In this document: piece by piece, positions 60,943 to 64,000 of the stretch | Numbering within the stretch: position 1 is the first letter of the stretch | Layout of the letters: every line of letters starts with the position of its first letter | The notes under the pieces: generated by a model | Seen by the model: the letters and a program-made list of their open reading frames with translations, nothing else | Databases searched by the model: none | Told to the model about the DNA's origin: nothing | Source: Sinohyriopsis cumingii | Lineage: Eukaryota; Mollusca; Bivalvia; Unionida; Unionidae | Assembly: GCA_028554795.2 (NCBI GenBank) | Contig: CM068839.1 | Location: 40,453,006 to 40,517,005 of the forward strand | DNA length: 64,000 nucleotides | Direction of reading: 5' to 3' | Translations under genes and position numbers: made by a program

Positions 60943-61196
60943 CACACACATGCACAAGTGTACATGTCCATGTTCCAGTTCAGCTAATTCTGTTTGATGC
61001 TGTACACATGTATGCACAAGTGTGCTAATACACACACATGCACTAGTGTACATGTCCAAGTTCCAGTTCAGCTAATTCTGTTTGATGCTGTACACACACA
61101 TGCACAAGTGTGCTAATGCACACACATGCACAAGTGTACATGTCCAAGTTCCAGTTCAGCTAATTCTGTTTGATGCTGTACAGTATGCACACCAGT
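60943..61196. repeat. 88-bp tandem repeat, about 3 copies
   Basis: TTCCAGTTCAGCTAATTCTG occurs at 60973, 61061 and 61149, each surrounded by CACACATGCACAAGTGTACA. Confidence 0.94.
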
Positions 61197-61315
61197 GTAG
61201 ATGGGCTCCCTAGGATGCGGCAGTGTATTCTTTAATCTGTTTTCTTGGTGGGTTTTACATTTGTGAAGTTAAAATTATAAAGAAAAAAAAAGATTATTTA
61301 CATACACTTCTATAA

Positions 61316-61480
61316 AAGAGCTATGGTAACTCAGTTGGAAAAGAATAAAATTCATAATCAAAGAGTTGTGGGTTAACAATCCAGTCCAGCCCAAGTTGGC
61401 TGTTTCAGTGTTTCCTTTGGAATAGCACTTAGCTCACATTTCCTCTAAAAATGTCATTGAAACCAACAAAAAAACAAATC
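61316..61480 (+). mobile_element. SINE-D (tRNA-derived, one copy)
   Basis: GAGCTATGGTAACTCAGTTG gives a box A-like start. ATTCATAATC has the spacing of a Met-type (CAT) anticodon loop. TGTGGGTTAACAATCC is a decayed box B. GTTTCCTTTGGAATAGCACT resembles the CCTTGGGNAAGGCACTT core of SINE-C. It ends in an A-rich tail (AACCAACAAAAAAACAAATC). The only SINE in the window that lies on the plus strand. Confidence 0.68.
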
Positions 61481-64000
61481 ACAACAATGAATATCCAAAT
61501 GGAGTATCTGGCAATAGGTCAAAATATCACCAGCATCAGACATGTCCAGCATCTATTTTGGTAACTACAGTAGCAGTTATACACAGCCAATATTACAACT
61601 GATCAAAATGGACAAAAAAGTAAAATGTTCCTACTGGCGGGAAACATTTCTTTTTTCGACTAAAATGACTATGGCTTGGTGTTATTCTGAATGCAAAACA
61701 ATAAACTGGATTAGACTGTATCATTGTACTTTAGCCAAGATGTCTAGACAAATAAATCTTAGAATTGACATCTTTAGGAAATGGAAATCTTGAATAATTT
61801 CTTACCACTAGGTGTTAAGTACACATCCAGAGTAATTAAATTTGGCATTCAATAAGCAGAAGATATTTTTGTCCTATCAACTGTATGAAAAAAAGAAGAT
61901 TGAAAAGAGAATTTTCTGTACAGATGAGGGTTGATGCTTTGTAAGGAGATAACCCCCATAACGAAGATGAATTTTTTATAAATTTTAGAAGAATATGATC
62001 AAATATTTTCTCTGGCCATGCTATTTAATCCAAACAATCTTAATTTAATAGCATCACCTTCCAAACGTTTCTTCTGCAAGACTCCAGACAAGAGTCCCTC
62101 AAAGGGACAAATGTTCTACTGCCATAAAAGAATTCCTGGTAATTCAAGTCCATTCTTCTGCCCTTTGATTCTTTTTAACTTTTGAGAATTGAAACCTTCT
62201 CTGATATTCTTGAGAAACTTGAATATACCAAATTTGGTAACACCATTTATCCCTGAACAGGATATCATGACTGGAAGATAATTTAGCTAGAAGTCTCATA
62301 CAAGATTAAGATATACCCACATGCCAAGTTTGGTTGTATTTTTTAAATTGCATTGATTTCATTTAGGGTCAACTATATATCATGTGAAGTCCTTAGATAA
62401 AAATCCATTATGAATGACACCACTTTTGTCAAGGATAAGTAGCAATAAAAAGATTTTCATGGTGGTTACAATATACAATAAAGAATCCATTATGAATGAC
62501 ACCACTTGTCCAGGATAAGAAGCAATGCAAAGATTTTCATGGTGGTTATAATAGTATCAATATGAGATGTCATTTAGAACCAACGAGATATAAGAGGGGT
62601 GTAGGGGTAGGGGTAAAATATTTAAATATAATATTACATAGCTTGCTCTTTCTGGGACATAAATTAGCCTTGATTGTATGAGATATGACTTCATCCTACC
62701 ACTGGGTGAATTCCCGAAAGAGCTGAAGTCAACTGTGCACCACTGACCCATGTGCAACAGTCCTCAACTTCTTTCTTCCAAGACATAGGTTACTAGTGGG
62801 ATATCAGTGCTGGGTGGGTGGACGGAATGTAGCAGTGGCAACAAGTATTACATCATTAAAACTAGTTTTACCCCCACCCCACTGTATATAAATATCAGCA
62901 GTTTGTTACCTGTTACTGTTGTGCAGCTGAATTTGCCAGTCTGATGAGAGACTGATGACTCCAAAACTGGTCAAAGAAAAACAAAATCCTGACCTTTACT
63001 CCTGAACTGTCTACTATTATAGGATGCTGTCTCTGTGTTGGTCCCTTCAGAGGCAGCCATACTGAAACATAATGCCATAACTTGGAGTGTAAGTTGATCT
63101 TGATCATTCACAGCACAGATACAGCTGAGACTGCAGATCATTACAGGAAGTGGAGCTACTTGGGAAGCCATTGTTTTTGCTAAGAAACCTGGCTGGCAAA
63201 GGAGAGACACTGGCTCATACTTGCCAATCAACTATATACAGCTCTGTTCAAGACAGGGAATAAAGATCACTCTTTCATCTCACTGACACCAAAGACAGCA
63301 AGAAAAACATCAAGAGGGTAAGGTTCTCAAAATAAGCTTTGCCCAAGGCTTAATGGCTTTTTTAGTTAAAGACCACAAGACAAGTGATTCCATCTAGGTA
63401 TTTGAGAGCAAGACACCAGTCTCTGCAGCTTGAAATGCCTGATACACCATGGGTGTGGAGGGTCTCCTGGTTTGAATGACGCACTTAGCAGCAACTTTGT
63501 TCAAAAAATTCTGTCAGATTGTCTGAGATTAGTCAGGCATAAATATGGAGAATCTGTGTGCTGTTGTGCAGGGGACATCCAATGTACTTTAAAAGGTCCT
63601 TCCTCAGGAAGAAAGTCATGGCTCAGTCTAACAGCAGATTCAGAAGACTTTTCAAGTTACCGATGAACTATCAAAATAAAAAAGATAGACATACATGAGC
63701 TGAAAATGTGGACCAGGATTCTGTCTACTCTGTCATGAGGGACCGAGACTAATCCTCTGTCAATGAAGAAACTCATCCCCTGATAAATGAAAATGAAATG
63801 GAATCAGCTCTGATTTATCTTGGTCAAGTAAAAGGCCCAGCCCTGTCATTGTGGACAAACAGCAAGATAGGTCTTGTCTAAGGGATCCTAGCTGGCCATT
63901 GTGGAGCAATCATTTATGAAAATATTGGAGGATATTGATCAACTGTGTCCTTAAGTGGACAGTAACTACTCCTTCAACACTCATAAAAGTTCTGCATGTG
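61481..64000. other. No recognisable gene; 82-bp duplication at 62402-62557
   Basis: AATCCATTATGAATGACACC starts at 62402 and 62484, each followed by GATTTTCATGGTGGTTA. Frames of 60-86 codons elsewhere, including 63430-63666 (+), have no domain I can name. Confidence 0.5.

Noticed and set aside
63430-63666. 78-codon plus-strand frame
   Set aside because: Slightly cysteine-rich, but with no recognisable domain, no splice signals I can defend and no repeat match; left uncalled.

Overview
This is a eukaryotic, AT-rich and very repeat-rich window. I see only one intact gene: an intronless class A (rhodopsin-type) seven-transmembrane receptor at 38405-39601 (+). No prokaryotic features were found: no operons, no ribosome-binding-site-led gene series, no CRISPR. 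The repeat content fits an animal, and I lean towards a mollusc or other lophotrochozoan. Reasons are tRNA-derived SINEs whose 3' end reads GGCGTTAAACCCCAC followed by (AAC)n, decayed LINEs, TTAA-flanked and foldback elements, and abundant 32-88 bp minisatellites. The taxon is an inference; species is not determinable from sequence alone.

Layout. 1-9.8 kb: a 39-copy, nearly identical 60-bp satellite (1861-4200), two related 61-66 bp arrays (5008-5556 and 6438-7236), smaller arrays, and the first SINE copies. 9.8-15.6 kb: mostly unannotatable, but with a near-perfect 105-bp hairpin (11091-11195) and a 1.58-kb element with inverted ends (11347-12927). 15.6-21.9 kb: a 49-bp array, a decayed 5'-truncated LINE on the minus strand (about 16850-19570) with endonuclease and reverse transcriptase remains, a 56-bp array, and three consecutive copies of a foldback element that carries two internal hairpins. 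22-37 kb: minisatellites interrupted by SINEs, LINE 3' fragments, microsatellites and an 18-copy 59-bp array. 37-41.3 kb: the receptor gene and a 35-bp array just downstream. 42-56 kb: SINEs with clear target-site duplications, a TTAA-flanked DNA transposon (42806-43404), and more foldback copies. 56-61.5 kb: a 1.15-kb array of about 20-bp units, adjacent 68-bp and 48-bp arrays, a foldback element with roughly 170-bp inverted ends, and an 88-bp array. 61.5-64 kb: no recognisable gene.

Minisatellites alone make up about 10.7 kb, one sixth of the window. Long open frames inside them (for example 818 codons antisense to the 60-bp satellite) result from unit lengths divisible by three or stop-poor units, not from genes. 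The mobile elements fall into: SINE-A (4 copies, CA-rich tail), SINE-B (9 copies, AAC tail, tRNA-Leu/Ser-like head), SINE-C and SINE-D (one each, sharing a core), a double-hairpin foldback/MITE family (11 copies), a long-inverted-repeat family (2), a TTAA family (2), and LINE remains. All 13 SINE-A/B copies lie in the same (minus) orientation.

The strongest candidates for something undescribed are the double-hairpin foldback family, the SINE orientation bias, the long-inverted-repeat family, and the receptor, which has lost most canonical class A switch residues. Family names were assigned by eye; no database search was possible.
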